Below, piece by piece: positions 8,648 through 17,701 of a stretch of 64,000 bases of DNA (the stretch's first letter is position 1; the number at the start of each line of letters is the position of its first letter). The position numbers and the translations under genes were made by a program. Under the pieces are notes generated by a model, which worked only from the letters and a program-made list of their open reading frames with translations, was not told the DNA's origin and made no database searches. This DNA comes from Neolewinella maritima (GTDB lineage Bacteria; Bacteroidota; Bacteroidia; Chitinophagales; Saprospiraceae): positions 1,054,001-1,118,000 of the forward strand of contig NZ_CAKLPZ010000001.1 in NCBI RefSeq assembly GCF_923081025.1, in the 5' to 3' direction.

Positions 8648-9094
8648 ATGGAAAAGGAGCAATTTTATCAATTTCGTCTTCCCATGGAAATAGCCTTCAG
8701 TGCGGGAGAATTCTCTATCGCCGAAGAGATGGCGAAGGAGTACCTAGTGGCGGCAGCGTCTTTTCCGGATGACTGGAACTACGGAAATGCTATCCATCAC
8801 GCAAATCTCTTGTTGGGTAGAGTTGCCCTACAGCAGGGGAACATCTCTCACGCTCGTCAATATTTGATGGCAGCCTCCGCTACTCCCGGTTCTCCCCAGT
8901 TGAATTCTTTCGGGCCCAACATGATACTCGGCCGGGACCTGCTAAGACTAGGAGAGAAGAACGCGGTGCTGGAATATATTAAGGCATGCACCAAGTTCTG
9001 GTCGTTGCCACACGCTCAGAAGCTGGCTGCGGGTTGGATCAACCAAATGGCTGATGGTGACGAGCCACAATTTGGCGCCAATTTGCTCTACTAA
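8648..9094 (+). CDS. TPR-like protein of unknown function
   Basis: A helical protein of about 148 aa from the ATG at 8648. The core segments NYGNAIHHANLLLGRVALQQG, TPGSPQLNSFGPNM and VLEYIKACTKFW resemble a widespread family of small tetratricopeptide-like proteins whose role is unknown to me. The frame is open back to a GTG at 8537, which would add 37 residues including a CIYC pair, but that part is not clearly protein-like and starts only 189 bp from the IS4-like right end. The true start and a possible N-terminal truncation are therefore unsettled. Confidence 0.6.
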   Translation: MEKEQFYQFRLPMEIAFSAGEFSIAEEMAKEYLVAAASFPDDWNYGNAIHHANLLLGRVALQQGNISHARQYLMAASATPGSPQLNSFGPNMILGRDLLRLGEKNAVLEYIKACTKFWSLPHAQKLAAGWINQMADGDEPQFGANLLY

Positions 9095-9330
9095 GAATAC
9101 CATTGAAGTCGGCCTCAAAACCAAGACGTTTACTAACGGTTAGCCATTAACTGCAAAGCAATCGATAACCTACTGCTACTATGTTGCTGACATCGTACGA
9201 GTGTACAGGTCTAGATGTAATGCTGAAGGATGCATGCTCAGATTTGCAGACTGCAGAGTATCGTAATTCAGACTCCTGGCCCATTAAAAACCAACCCACA
9301 AGCAGACTACCACATAGCGCCAATCAACCA

Positions 9331-10206
9331 ATGAGGACACCGCACGAAATACTCAATCTGGTAAGCACGATTGCTAAGCACGACGATCGCGTATTGGCCG
9401 CGCTACTAGTCGGGTCGCGAGCTAACCAGGATATTCAAGGTGACAAATACCAAGACTACGATATCATGTATGTGGTAGATGATATCAAGGAAGTCGTTGC
9501 CGATGCTCAGTGGATCACCGTATTCGGTGACCCCATACTGATGCAGACTCCAGACAGTATGGTGATCCCGAGAGGGGATCCTGTAACTGGTGATACCACG
9601 CAGCGGTACGCATATCTGATGTTGTTTGCGGACTATGTACGAATTGATCTGACGCTGGTTGAACTGGAGGCCTTGGGTTCATGTGTCGACACTCCGGCTG
9701 ATGTGCTCATCGATAAAGCAGGTGTGTTAGGGAGTGCGGTTGATGCGTATAGTGCCGACAATTTCCTGGTCACTAAACCTAGTCAGAGGGAGTTTAGCGA
9801 CTGCTGTAACGAATTCTGGTGGGTGAGCACCTACGTTACCAAAGGCTTACTGCGGGCTGAACTACTCTACGCGAAGGGCAAGCTGGAACGACCGCTACGA
9901 GACATGTTGTTGCTGATGCTATCGTGGAAGGTCGGCTGTGCATTTGACTTTGCTGTCAATCTTGGTAGTGAGTATAGGTTCCTGAAGCGGTATTTGGACG
10001 AAGCGGCGTGGAGAAAGCTACGTAACTCTTACCCCCTACTGGATCAGCGTAGTATCTGGGAAAGTCTGAACGCGATGACCAACCAATTCGAGCAGCTAGA
10101 AAAGGATGTGGCGAAGCAACTACAGTATACGTACTGTCAATCGGACATCGATGCGGCCAAGAAATACCTTATGGATTCCTTCGATGATATATCCAAGCAT
10201 TTCTGA
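9331..10206 (+). CDS. Aminoglycoside 6-adenylyltransferase-like protein (ANT(6)/AadK family)
   Basis: From the ATG at 9331 the protein is 291 aa, the normal ANT(6) length; the longer frame from 9181 adds 50 residues with no family character. Marks of the family are GSRAN plus YQDYDIMYVV (nucleotidyltransferase Gly-Ser and Asp pair), DPILMQTPDSM, YAYLMLFADYVRIDLTL (third acidic residue) and the C-terminal helical domain with CCNEFWWVSTYVTKGL. Relatives adenylate streptomycin at position 6. Whether this one does so is not shown; many environmental homologues are intrinsic. It lies next to an AAC(6')-type gene on the same strand, about 205 bp apart. Confidence 0.85.
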   Translation: MRTPHEILNLVSTIAKHDDRVLAALLVGSRANQDIQGDKYQDYDIMYVVDDIKEVVADAQWITVFGDPILMQTPDSMVIPRGDPVTGDTTQRYAYLMLFADYVRIDLTLVELEALGSCVDTPADVLIDKAGVLGSAVDAYSADNFLVTKPSQREFSDCCNEFWWVSTYVTKGLLRAELLYAKGKLERPLRDMLLLMLSWKVGCAFDFAVNLGSEYRFLKRYLDEAAWRKLRNSYPLLDQRSIWESLNAMTNQFEQLEKDVAKQLQYTYCQSDIDAAKKYLMDSFDDISKHF

Positions 10207-10411
10207 TGCTTATCGTGTAGTGTTTTCAAACAGGCGAATCATTTTAGAATACGGAACGGGGAATATTGTATAAAGCGTCTCCAGGCGTTTTAAGCCAGCG
10301 GGCTTAGAAGTCGCAACCGCCTCATCAATAATCTTGCACCTGCGACCCCGCCCCTCCATCCCAATAGGAAGTAACGTGGCGTAAGACCTGCCACTACCCT
10401 TATGCTCCACC
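10207..10411. other. Intergenic stretch between the ANT(6)- and AAC(6')-like genes
   Basis: No gene is supported. It holds one forward copy of the 18-bp motif (10336-10353), 58 bp before the next start codon. No clear -7 box was recognised. Confidence 0.5.
10336..10353 (+). repeat. 18-bp GC-rich motif, copy 2
   Basis: GCACCTGCGACCCCGCCC, upstream of the acetyltransferase gene. Same word as at 28059-28076 (minus) and 46118-46135. Confidence 0.65.
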
Positions 10412-10909
10412 ATGATGCAGTTACGCGAAGCGACGATAGAGGACCTGGCCGTCTTGGTGTACTGGGACGGCAAGCAGCACGTCATCGACAGCGATCCTAC
10501 GGGGGATTGGAACTGGGCCGTTGAGCTGAATCGGCGTCCCCCGTGGCGTGAGCAACTCATGGCCGAGTGGAATGGACGTCCGATCGGATTTGTACAGATC
10601 ATCGATCCATTGCAAGAAGAAACTGGGTACTGGGGAACGGTAGACGCCGGCAAACGCGCGGTCGATATCTGGATCGGGGAAGAGAGTGATCTGCGCAAGG
10701 GCTACGGTACGATGATCATGACACTGATCGCAGACCGTATTTTCGCCGATCCGGATGTTTCAGGGATACTGGTCGACCCCCTGAGTTCAAATACCGATGC
10801 ACACCGGTTTTACCGCAAGCTGGGCTTTGCCTACGTGGATGAGCGAGATTTTGCTGGGGACCGGTGTATGGTGTTTGAGTTGCGGAGGGAGGTGTATGAC
10901 TACCGGTAG
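10412..10909 (+). CDS. GNAT acetyltransferase, AAC(6')-like
   Basis: A 165-aa GNAT-fold acetyltransferase close in layout to aminoglycoside 6'-N-acetyltransferases: RPIGFVQIIDP, GYWGTVDAGKRAVDIWIG, then the acetyl-CoA-binding loop LRKGYGTMIMTLIADRIF and the DPLSSNTDAHRFYRKLGF strand-helix. The same order is seen in AAC(6')-Ib-type proteins. The substrate is inferred only from the family. A second ATG-like start one codon later is equally possible. It follows an ANT(6)-like gene, which strengthens an aminoglycoside link without proving it. Confidence 0.8.
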   Translation: MMQLREATIEDLAVLVYWDGKQHVIDSDPTGDWNWAVELNRRPPWREQLMAEWNGRPIGFVQIIDPLQEETGYWGTVDAGKRAVDIWIGEESDLRKGYGTMIMTLIADRIFADPDVSGILVDPLSSNTDAHRFYRKLGFAYVDERDFAGDRCMVFELRREVYDYR

Positions 10910-11048
10910 ACTACTGTTCGAGCATAGTACCATACTGTTCAGGTAATCGATAAGAGCACGACCGTGATATTCGATTAATGTTATACACAGACAAGATCGC
11001 TTCAACCCCCAAATTCATTATCTTACGGTAAACCCATGACCACACCGC

Positions 11049-12086
11049 ATGCGCCGGCTGCACCTACTAGTACTATTGCTCTGGAGTGCGTGTCCGTACG
11101 CTCAATCTACCGCGGTGGATTGGTTCCTGGATTACAACCCTCAGGTTACGGCGGCTGAAGACGCCCTGCTGCGCCGCGACCCGCATACCGCGCTGGAGTA
11201 TTATCAGCTGGCCTTCGCCGTACCCGCTGATCCCCATACGGTCGATCTGTACAATGCTGCCCTGGCCGCCCGTGCCGCCGATCGGCCCGACCTGCTGCGG
11301 CTGTACCTGGGAGAGCTGGTCCAGCTGGGTATCCCCGTGACGTACGTCGACCGCCACCGCACGGAGCTGGACCACCCCCGGCTCGACTGGTACAGCCTAC
11401 GCGGCGAGCTACTTCGCTACAAAACGGACTACCAGCGGTCCTTCAACGTCGAACTGGCAGACTGCTATGAACGGGTGGCCTACCGCGACGTGGTGATCCG
11501 TACCGCAGAGCCACCCGGAGCGGTTCGACAGGTGCAGGACTCACTCAATATGGTGGGCCTCACTGACTGTATTGCTACCCACGGCTTCCCGGGGCAGCGG
11601 CATGTACGCCGCTACGATCCGATGGAAGAGAATTATCCCTATTACCTGCCCTTACTCCATGAGTTGGAGCGCGTGAATAGTACGGGCGACGACCGCTTCG
11701 GCTGCCTACCCTTGCTGGAGTATCTGGCGCGTCGCGGCATCATCGAGACCGAGACGTACATGGACCTGCTCAGCACCCAGCATGCCAATCTGGGAGGCCC
11801 CGGGGGCTACGGCACTACCTCGGTTGTGCTACTGCAGGACGGTACCAATGACCTGTACCGCATAGTGTACCCCCCGGCCACCGTGGCGGACTATGAGGAC
11901 CGGCGCCGGCAAGTCGGGGTACGCTCGTTCCGCAAACGCACCGAACTACTGATCAATCTACACACCGGGGCACTGGGGGATTTTCCCTACCGCATCCCTC
12001 GCCGTCACAAGCTTGTTGCCTACCCCCTGGAAGTAGCGGATGTGTTGCAGTTGGAGCGGGTAGGCGTAGTGGAAGCTACCCGCTAG
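11049..12086 (+). CDS. Secreted protein of unknown function
   Basis: A 345-aa protein with a clear signal peptide (MRRLHLLVLLLWSACPYAQS). After it comes a TPR-like helical stretch (DALLRRDPHTALEYYQLAFAV and VDLYNAALAARAADRPDLLR). The rest is mixed, with RRDPHTALEYY-type repeats fading into a C-terminal half I do not recognise. It resembles the many Bacteroidetes periplasmic proteins annotated only as hypothetical. It is co-directional with the GlcG/HbpS-like gene 44 bp downstream. Confidence 0.7.
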   Translation: MRRLHLLVLLLWSACPYAQSTAVDWFLDYNPQVTAAEDALLRRDPHTALEYYQLAFAVPADPHTVDLYNAALAARAADRPDLLRLYLGELVQLGIPVTYVDRHRTELDHPRLDWYSLRGELLRYKTDYQRSFNVELADCYERVAYRDVVIRTAEPPGAVRQVQDSLNMVGLTDCIATHGFPGQRHVRRYDPMEENYPYYLPLLHELERVNSTGDDRFGCLPLLEYLARRGIIETETYMDLLSTQHANLGGPGGYGTTSVVLLQDGTNDLYRIVYPPATVADYEDRRRQVGVRSFRKRTELLINLHTGALGDFPYRIPRRHKLVAYPLEVADVLQLERVGVVEATR

Positions 12087-12130
12087 CCCCGCTTTAATTG
12101 CCTACTTTACCAAAAACCAACCCCCTCACT

Positions 12131-12529
12131 ATGAACGTCACCCTAGAACAAGCCCAACGCATCCTCCAGGCCGCCCAGAAGAAAGCCGCCGCCATCGATA
12201 CCAAGATGAACATCTGTGTCGTCGACAGCGGCAGCAACCTGGTGGCCTTCGCCCGCATGGACGGCGCCTGGATCGGCTCGGTCGATATCGCCCACAAGAA
12301 AGCCCGTACCGCCGCCTGGTTCACGATGGATACCAAGGTCATGGGACCCCTGGTACAGCCCGGCGCGTCACTGTACAACATCGAGCACAGCAACGGCGGA
12401 CTCATCACCTTCCCCGGCGGCGTCGTACTGAAGCAGGGCGATGAAGTGATCGGTGCGGTCGGTGTATCGGGCAGCACGGTCGAAGACGATCACGCAGTGG
12501 CCGAAGCGGGCGCCGCGGCGATGGGGTAG
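12131..12529 (+). CDS. GlcG/HbpS-family (DUF336) protein
   Basis: A 132-aa protein of the GlcG/HbpS family from the ATG at 12131 (a TTG at 12098 would add 11 residues without family character). Typical features are the N-terminal helix [39 protein letters not shown], and the Gly-rich end [25 protein letters not shown]. HbpS of Streptomyces binds haem; other members are linked to glycolate metabolism or unknown. No signal peptide is seen. The gene ends 69 bp before the rhodopsin on the same strand. Confidence 0.85.
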   Translation: MNVTLEQAQRILQAAQKKAAAIDTKMNICVVDSGSNLVAFARMDGAWIGSVDIAHKKARTAAWFTMDTKVMGPLVQPGASLYNIEHSNGGLITFPGGVVLKQGDEVIGAVGVSGSTVEDDHAVAEAGAAAMG

Positions 12530-12598
12530 GGCAGACCGTACACCACCAAACATCCCGGTAAACCAGTGGGTTAGCCGCAGTAGCTAAACTGCATTCCA

Positions 12599-13345
12599 TT
12601 GGACACTACCGACGTACTACTACACTGGGGCTACGTAGCCGTAATGGCCCTGAGCGCCGTCGCCATTTTGGTCATGGCCCGCAACCCCAAGGGGGTGCCT
12701 CAGTACAAATACATGATCCATGCCTTCGTGGTGATCTGGTCCGGCCTGGCTTACTCGGCCCTGGCGCTCGGACAGGGGACCGTAGCGGTGGGCGGCGAGA
12801 CCGTCTACTTTGCCCGTTACCTCGATTGGGTGGTCTCCACTCCGCTGCTGCTGCTCTCGCTGGTACTGACCGGCAAGTACACCCTCAAACTCGAAGGCTC
12901 CATCACGGCCGGACTCCTGGGCTCACAGATCATCATGATCCTCACCGGCCTGATCGCTGACCTGTCTGCGACCGAAAACCGCTGGTTCTGGTACATCGCC
13001 GGCTGCGTTGCCCTGCTGGTCGTGTTCCGGTTGATGTGGAAGGAACTGTACGCGAAAGCCAAGATCCAGGGACCGGAGCTTACGGCGGCCTACAAGGCCT
13101 CGGCGGTCTACCTGAGCGTGCAGTGGCTGCTGTACCCCTTGGTATGGGCGCTGGGCTCGCCGGGACTTGCTGTATTCAACCCCACCCTCACTTCCGTGCT
13201 GTTTATCATTCTACCGATCGTATCGAAGTCGGGCTTCGCCTTCTATAACCTCGCCAAGCTGCGGGCACTGCCCGATCACCTGCACCAGGGGGCGGCTAAC
13301 CCGCGTACGGCCAAGGAAGTACTGCACGCACCGGTCTATTCATAG
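12599..13345 (+). CDS. Microbial rhodopsin of the xenorhodopsin / Anabaena sensory rhodopsin clade
   Basis: A 248-aa seven-helix retinal protein starting at TTG 12599, needed to include helix A. Helix C reads RYLDWVVSTPLLLLSL: Asp76 (counterion, bacteriorhodopsin D85), Ser80 (T89) and Ser87 (D96). Helix F has WLLYPLVW, conserving the retinal-pocket Trp/Tyr/Pro. Helix G has PIVSKSGFAFYNL: Lys210 is the Schiff-base lysine and Pro206 replaces bacteriorhodopsin D212, the hallmark of the sensory-rhodopsin/xenorhodopsin clade. Known members are an Anabaena photosensor and light-driven inward proton pumps. Position 217, Asp in those proteins, is Asn here. The Leu in helix C suggests green absorption. 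Its 3' end overlaps the convergent MmcQ gene by 6 bp. Confidence 0.9.
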   Translation: MDTTDVLLHWGYVAVMALSAVAILVMARNPKGVPQYKYMIHAFVVIWSGLAYSALALGQGTVAVGGETVYFARYLDWVVSTPLLLLSLVLTGKYTLKLEGSITAGLLGSQIIMILTGLIADLSATENRWFWYIAGCVALLVVFRLMWKELYAKAKIQGPELTAAYKASAVYLSVQWLLYPLVWALGSPGLAVFNPTLTSVLFIILPIVSKSGFAFYNLAKLRALPDHLHQGAANPRTAKEVLHAPVYS

Positions 13346-13699
13346 TCCGTGTAGCTCGCGCACCTTCCGGCTCATGCCCGCCACTACTAGTGCGTAGCTA
13401 TGATCGATCAGCTCCTCCAGCTGCTGGTCGGAGAGTATACCGTCGTGTAGATACACCGTATTCCAGTGCCGCTTATTCATGTGGTAACCGGGGATGATAG
13501 TGTCCGGATAGCGCTCGCGCAGTTGCTGCGCCCGCTCGGGATCGCACTTCAGGTTGACGCTCAGGTCGGGCTGCTCGAGTCCCGTAAGTGCGAAGAGCTT
13601 GCCCCCCACTTTGAACGCCAGCGTTTCGGGGCCGAAGGGGAGTTCCTCGGTGACGGCAGACTTAGCCAGGCAATAGTTGCGCAGCGCGTATAAATCCAT
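13340..13699 (-). CDS. MmcQ/YjbR-family protein
   Basis: About 119 aa from the ATG at 13699, which begins the usual MDLYALRNYCL helix; the open frame upstream of it is not family-like. Marks are ELPFGPETLAFKVGGKLFALT, LSVNLKCDPERAQQLRERY and the C-terminal KRHWNTVYL. Members have a double-wing, CyaY-like fold and are often called DNA-binding, but their role is not settled. It converges on and overlaps the rhodopsin gene by 6 bp and diverges from the outer-membrane protein gene with an 84-bp gap. Confidence 0.85.
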   Translation of the reverse strand: MDLYALRNYCLAKSAVTEELPFGPETLAFKVGGKLFALTGLEQPDLSVNLKCDPERAQQLRERYPDTIIPGYHMNKRHWNTVYLHDGILSDQQLEELIDHSYALVVAGMSRKVRELHGL

Positions 13700-13783
13700 T
13701 TTGGTAAGGTAAGGACTACCCACTGTAGGGGATGCTGGTGTATCTTCGTCGGGGACCTTAACCCCGTGTTTGCACCTACCCAT

Positions 13784-16243
13784 ATGAGATTTTCGCTTAG
13801 CCTAGCTTTCCTATGCTTACTCTGCACCTGCGTTCGCGCCCAGCATACCCTGACGGGCCTGGTGCAAGACGACAGCGGCACCGCCGTAGCCTTCGCCAAC
13901 GTAGCCGTCTACACCACCGCTGACTCCAGCCTGATCAAGGTGGAGACCACGGCCGACGACGGCAGTTTCCGCCTTGTCAACCTCGCCTCCGATACCTACG
14001 ACCTCGTCGTGAGCTACATCGGGGCACCCTCGCTACGCCGCCGGGCCGTGGAGGTGCACGGACCGCTCGACCTCGGTATCCTGTCCCTGGCCCCCGCAGG
14101 TATCGACCTCAAGGGTGCCACCGTGACGGCCACCCGTGCCCTGGTAGAAGTAAAACCCGACCGCACGATATTTAATGTACAGGGCACCATCAACTCCGCC
14201 GGCAACGACGCGCTGAGTCTGCTGGCTATGGCCCCCGGCGTCACGCTGGACAACAACGACAACATCAGCGTACTGAGTCGCTCGGGCGTGATCATCTACG
14301 TCGACGGCCGCCGCCTGCCCCTGCGCGGTACCGACCTGAGCAATTACCTGCGCACCCTCACCGCCGAGCAGATCGACCGCATCGATATCATCAGCAGTCC
14401 CGGCGCCAAATACGAGGCCGAGGGTAATGCCGGTATCATCGATATCCGCCTCAAAAAAGCGGAGAACGAAGGCATCAACAGCACCCTCACCGCCTCGGGC
14501 AGTCAGGGACGCTACGCGATCTATGCCCTCAACGCCGGGGCCAACTACCGCAACCGCCGCTTCAACCTGTTCGGTAACCTGGGCTATACCTCTTCAGACA
14601 GTTATACCGACAACGACTTTCGCAGCACCCAGAACGGCTTTCTGTTGCTGGACGAGCAGTACAGTCAGCCCCGCCTGCGCACCCCCTCGGCCCGCCTGGG
14701 CCTGGACCTCTACCTCGGCAAGCGCCACACGCTGGGCGGGCTCTACAGCGGGCAGTACCAGTCTGGCGAACGCGACGTCATCAACCAGACACGCATCTAC
14801 GCCGACTCGTCTTTCGGGATCGGCGCCACTCCGCCCAAGGGCGTTGCCGACAGCATCCTGATCGGTGGGGTAGACGGTCGCGGTGACCACACCCAGAACG
14901 CCCTCAACCTCAACTACAACTTCGCCATCGCGGCCGGCCATAACCTGAACGTAGACGTCGACTACGGCCGCTTCCGCAACGCCGACGTGCTCGACCAGCC
15001 CAACCGCTATATCACCCCCGACGGCCAGCTCCTGAGCGTAGCCGACGCCTACTTCGAGACCCCCACCGACATCGACATCTATACCGCTCGGCTAGACTAC
15101 GATTTCCCATTAGGACAAGGTGCCGCGAGCGCAGGTGCGAAGTATACCCGCGTTATGACCGACAATACCTTCTCGGCCTACGACGGGCTATCCGAGGTGC
15201 GCCAGTTTCGGGCCGACCGCAGCAACGAATTTTCATACGACGAAACGGTCTATGCCGCCTACCTCACCTACTCCGGCAGTGTCAGCGAACGGCTCACCTA
15301 CAGCTTAGGACTCCGCCTGGAAGCCACGGAGGCAGAGGGCCGGCTACTGGAGCGGTCCGACAATGCGATCACCACCCCGATCGACTCCAACTACCTCAGT
15401 CTGTTCCCCAACGCCGGACTGATCTACCAGCTCAGCGATAAGCAGACGCTGAGTCTGCGCTACGGCCGCCGCATCAATCGGCCCGACTACAACGTGCTCA
15501 ACCCCTTCCGCGTACAGCTCAACGAGCTGAGCTACGAGGCGGGCAATCCTACCCTGGGTCCGGAGATCGTCAACAACCTCCAATTGGGCTACACCATCGC
15601 CCAGCGCTACAACTTCCAGCTGGCCTACAGCCACACCCAGGCGGCCATCGCGCGGCTGTTCAGTCCCGACCAGTTCAACCCCCAGGCCGGCTTTGCTACC
15701 TACGACAACCTGAACAGGCAGTCGATCTACTCCTTTAGCGGCAGTGCCCCGGTAGAGCTGACCGACTGGTGGAACATCTACGTCTCGGTGACCGCCCGCT
15801 ACATCGACAACCAGGCCGACTACGCCGAACAGGGAATCTTCGGGCCCCAGGCCGTAGTCGACGTGCAGCAGTATAACTACAGCGGCTTGGTGCAGAATAC
15901 CTTTTCCCTGCCCTGGGCCCTCACCGCCGAGCTCACCGGCCGCTACATCAGCGCGGGAATTTCGCAGGGTATCTTCGAATATGACGACCTGGGCTACGTA
16001 AACATCGGTCTGCAGCGCCGCTTTCTGAACAAGCAGCTCAACGTGAAGCTCAGTGGTAACGACCTGTTTCGCAACCTCGTCATACGCGGGGGCAGTGATT
16101 TTGGCGGTCTGCTCGTACGCGGCGATGTATTCCGCGATAGCCGGCGTGTAGCCCTCAGTATGAGCTATATCTTCGGTAATCAGAAGGTTAATAGTCGCCG
16201 CCGTGATACGGGGCTGGACGAGGCGGCTGGGCGGGTTAATTAG
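13784..16243 (+). CDS. Outer-membrane beta-barrel protein with carboxypeptidase-regulatory-like domain (TonB-receptor-like), copy A
   Basis: 819 aa from the ATG at 13784, which begins the signal peptide MRFSLSLAFLCLLCTCVRAQ. Domains in order: a carboxypeptidase-regulatory-like beta-sandwich (about 20-100), a plug-like region (ATVTATRALVEVKPDRTIFN to the EGNAGIIDIRLKK segment, about 110-225) and a C-terminal outer-membrane barrel of the OMP_b-brl_3 type. Such proteins resemble TonB-dependent receptors but the ligand is unknown. It is a paralogue of the gene at 17702, sharing long stretches such as APGVTLDNNDNI and the C-terminal GRVN. A hairpin array begins at its stop codon. A possible -7 box, TATCTTCG, is at 13741-13748. 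Confidence 0.85.
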   Translation: MRFSLSLAFLCLLCTCVRAQHTLTGLVQDDSGTAVAFANVAVYTTADSSLIKVETTADDGSFRLVNLASDTYDLVVSYIGAPSLRRRAVEVHGPLDLGILSLAPAGIDLKGATVTATRALVEVKPDRTIFNVQGTINSAGNDALSLLAMAPGVTLDNNDNISVLSRSGVIIYVDGRRLPLRGTDLSNYLRTLTAEQIDRIDIISSPGAKYEAEGNAGIIDIRLKKAENEGINSTLTASGSQGRYAIYALNAGANYRNRRFNLFGNLGYTSSDSYTDNDFRSTQNGFLLLDEQYSQPRLRTPSARLGLDLYLGKRHTLGGLYSGQYQSGERDVINQTRIYADSSFGIGATPPKGVADSILIGGVDGRGDHTQNALNLNYNFAIAAGHNLNVDVDYGRFRNADVLDQPNRYITPDGQLLSVADAYFETPTDIDIYTARLDYDFPLGQGAASAGAKYTRVMTDNTFSAYDGLSEVRQFRADRSNEFSYDETVYAAYLTYSGSVSERLTYSLGLRLEATEAEGRLLERSDNAITTPIDSNYLSLFPNAGLIYQLSDKQTLSLRYGRRINRPDYNVLNPFRVQLNELSYEAGNPTLGPEIVNNLQLGYTIAQRYNFQLAYSHTQAAIARLFSPDQFNPQAGFATYDNLNRQSIYSFSGSAPVELTDWWNIYVSVTARYIDNQADYAEQGIFGPQAVVDVQQYNYSGLVQNTFSLPWALTAELTGRYISAGISQGIFEYDDLGYVNIGLQRRFLNKQLNVKLSGNDLFRNLVIRGGSDFGGLLVRGDVFRDSRRVALSMSYIFGNQKVNSRRRDTGLDEAAGRVN

Positions 16244-16416
16244 ACTGCCTTCGGCAGATTAGATCGCTTCGCTCGTTAGACCCCTTCGGGGGGTAGACCG
16301 CTAAAGCGGGTAGACAGTATGAGGCAGGCGCTCTACCCGCGTAAGCGGTCTACCCCGAAGGGTCTAACGAGCCGACAGGCGATCTAACGAGCGAAGCGAT
16401 CTACCAAGCCGCAGGC
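16241..16416. repeat. TAGA/TTCG hairpin-repeat array 1
   Basis: Starts with the stop codon TAG of the upstream gene. Left half is a run of TAGA-separated mini-hairpins (CTGCCTTCGGCAG, GCTTCGC, CCCCTTCGGGG, CCGCTAAAGCGG); then a core, CAGTATGAGGCAGGCGC (16315-16331); then the mirror-image half with TCTACC/TCTAAC separators. Many loops are TTCG, which in RNA gives very stable UUCG tetraloops. The whole can also fold as one large stem. Two more full arrays and one half array are in this window. Confidence 0.85.
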
Positions 16417-16468
16417 AACGTTACTACGTCGCTCTTCGTCTTATTGGATATATCTCATATCTAGTATA

Positions 16469-17608
16469 ATGAAGCACCTAATCCTACTTATCTGTTTATT
16501 AATCAGTATTGGCCTGTGCGGTCAGACCAGGAAGGGCAACTGGTACCTCAGCGGCAATACGGCCGTGGCGGGGCAGCACGTTACCGGCACCCAAACATCT
16601 GTGTATTCGCCCACTGCCGAACTGTACGGGCGCAGCAATCTGTCGGCCACGTCCTTTCGTAGCGGTTACTTTCTCAGCAACCGGCTCCTGGTAGGTACGC
16701 GGCTGGATTACCTGCGGACGATCGCCCGAGATTATTACGTTACGAACGAGAGCAACCGGCTGAGCCTAAAGCCCTTCGTGCGCTACTATATACTGGACGG
16801 TAGCTCCCGTCGCTCTTTGGCCGTATTCGGTGAGCTGGGCTTTGGCACCATCAGCTTTGGCGCCGGAGACCGCTACGAAACAGACTTTCACCTCGGACTG
16901 GGTGCCGAACTCCCCCTGGCGCCGGGAATTCTCGGGACGGCCAACCTGAACTATGACGCCAATGCCTGGGGGATCAACTTTACTAACCTTACCCTGGGGC
17001 TCAACGTGCTCACCGGACAGCTCCAGGATAGTCCGGCCACCGCTCCCCTGCGCCGTGGCACCTTCACTACGTCCGGCCGGCTAGGTTCCGTGGCCTATGG
17101 CCGCAACAAGAGCGGGGATGATGTAGCAGCGGAACTTCAGGTTCGATTGTCGCCCCAGCTAGGGTACTTTATTCTCGACGGCCTCCTGCTGGAAGCTGCC
17201 GTGACCTTCGACTATAGGACTTACCGGAGCGATTCCCGCTACCGCTTCCATTACGCCGCAGCGTTCGACTCGTATGCCCTTGATGCAGGCCTGACGGCGC
17301 GGTACTATGTGCTACAGCGCGGTCGCCTGCTGCCCTACGCGGAGGTCGGGCTGAGCTACCTGCAGCAGCGCAATCACACCGGTATGCGCGCTGTCCTAGT
17401 CGATGGTCCCAAGCTCCGGGCACTGCCCTGGCGGGCGGGAGCGGGGCTATCGTACATCCTTTCTCCACAGCTCGCGCTCGACCTCTCCGGGGTATATCAG
17501 CGGGGGACCACCAAGCGCCTAAGAGACAGCTGGACCAATAACCAGCCACAACGCCGCCTACAGGGCACGGTCGGTCTACGCTTCTTTTTGCCGGCGGCTG
17601 GGCGATAG
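16469..17608 (+). CDS. Outer-membrane beta-barrel protein of unknown function
   Basis: 379 aa with a signal peptide (MKHLILLICLLISIGLCGQ) and then alternating hydrophobic/polar strands with many Tyr, Gly and Arg, ending in GLRFFLPAAGR. The strand pattern (for example LRSGYFLSNRLLVGTRLDYLR-like hairpins) suggests a roughly 12-16 stranded barrel built of two similar halves: the stretch after about residue 190 restarts with GRLGSVAYGRNKSG. No specific family is recognised. It lies between the two paralogous barrel genes on the same strand. Confidence 0.65.
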   Translation: MKHLILLICLLISIGLCGQTRKGNWYLSGNTAVAGQHVTGTQTSVYSPTAELYGRSNLSATSFRSGYFLSNRLLVGTRLDYLRTIARDYYVTNESNRLSLKPFVRYYILDGSSRRSLAVFGELGFGTISFGAGDRYETDFHLGLGAELPLAPGILGTANLNYDANAWGINFTNLTLGLNVLTGQLQDSPATAPLRRGTFTTSGRLGSVAYGRNKSGDDVAAELQVRLSPQLGYFILDGLLLEAAVTFDYRTYRSDSRYRFHYAAAFDSYALDAGLTARYYVLQRGRLLPYAEVGLSYLQQRNHTGMRAVLVDGPKLRALPWRAGAGLSYILSPQLALDLSGVYQRGTTKRLRDSWTNNQPQRRLQGTVGLRFFLPAAGR

Positions 17609-17701
17609 TCTGTCATAACGTGCAGTTTGCCGAAAAATAAGTGGTGAATGACCGCTAAGGGTGGAGTTTCGCGGTATTCCAGTGGACTTACCGACACCAG
17701 C

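Noticed and set aside
9181-9330. N-terminal extension of the ANT(6)-like protein
   Set aside because: The 50 residues before the ATG at 9331 have no family resemblance, and the length from 9331 fits the family.
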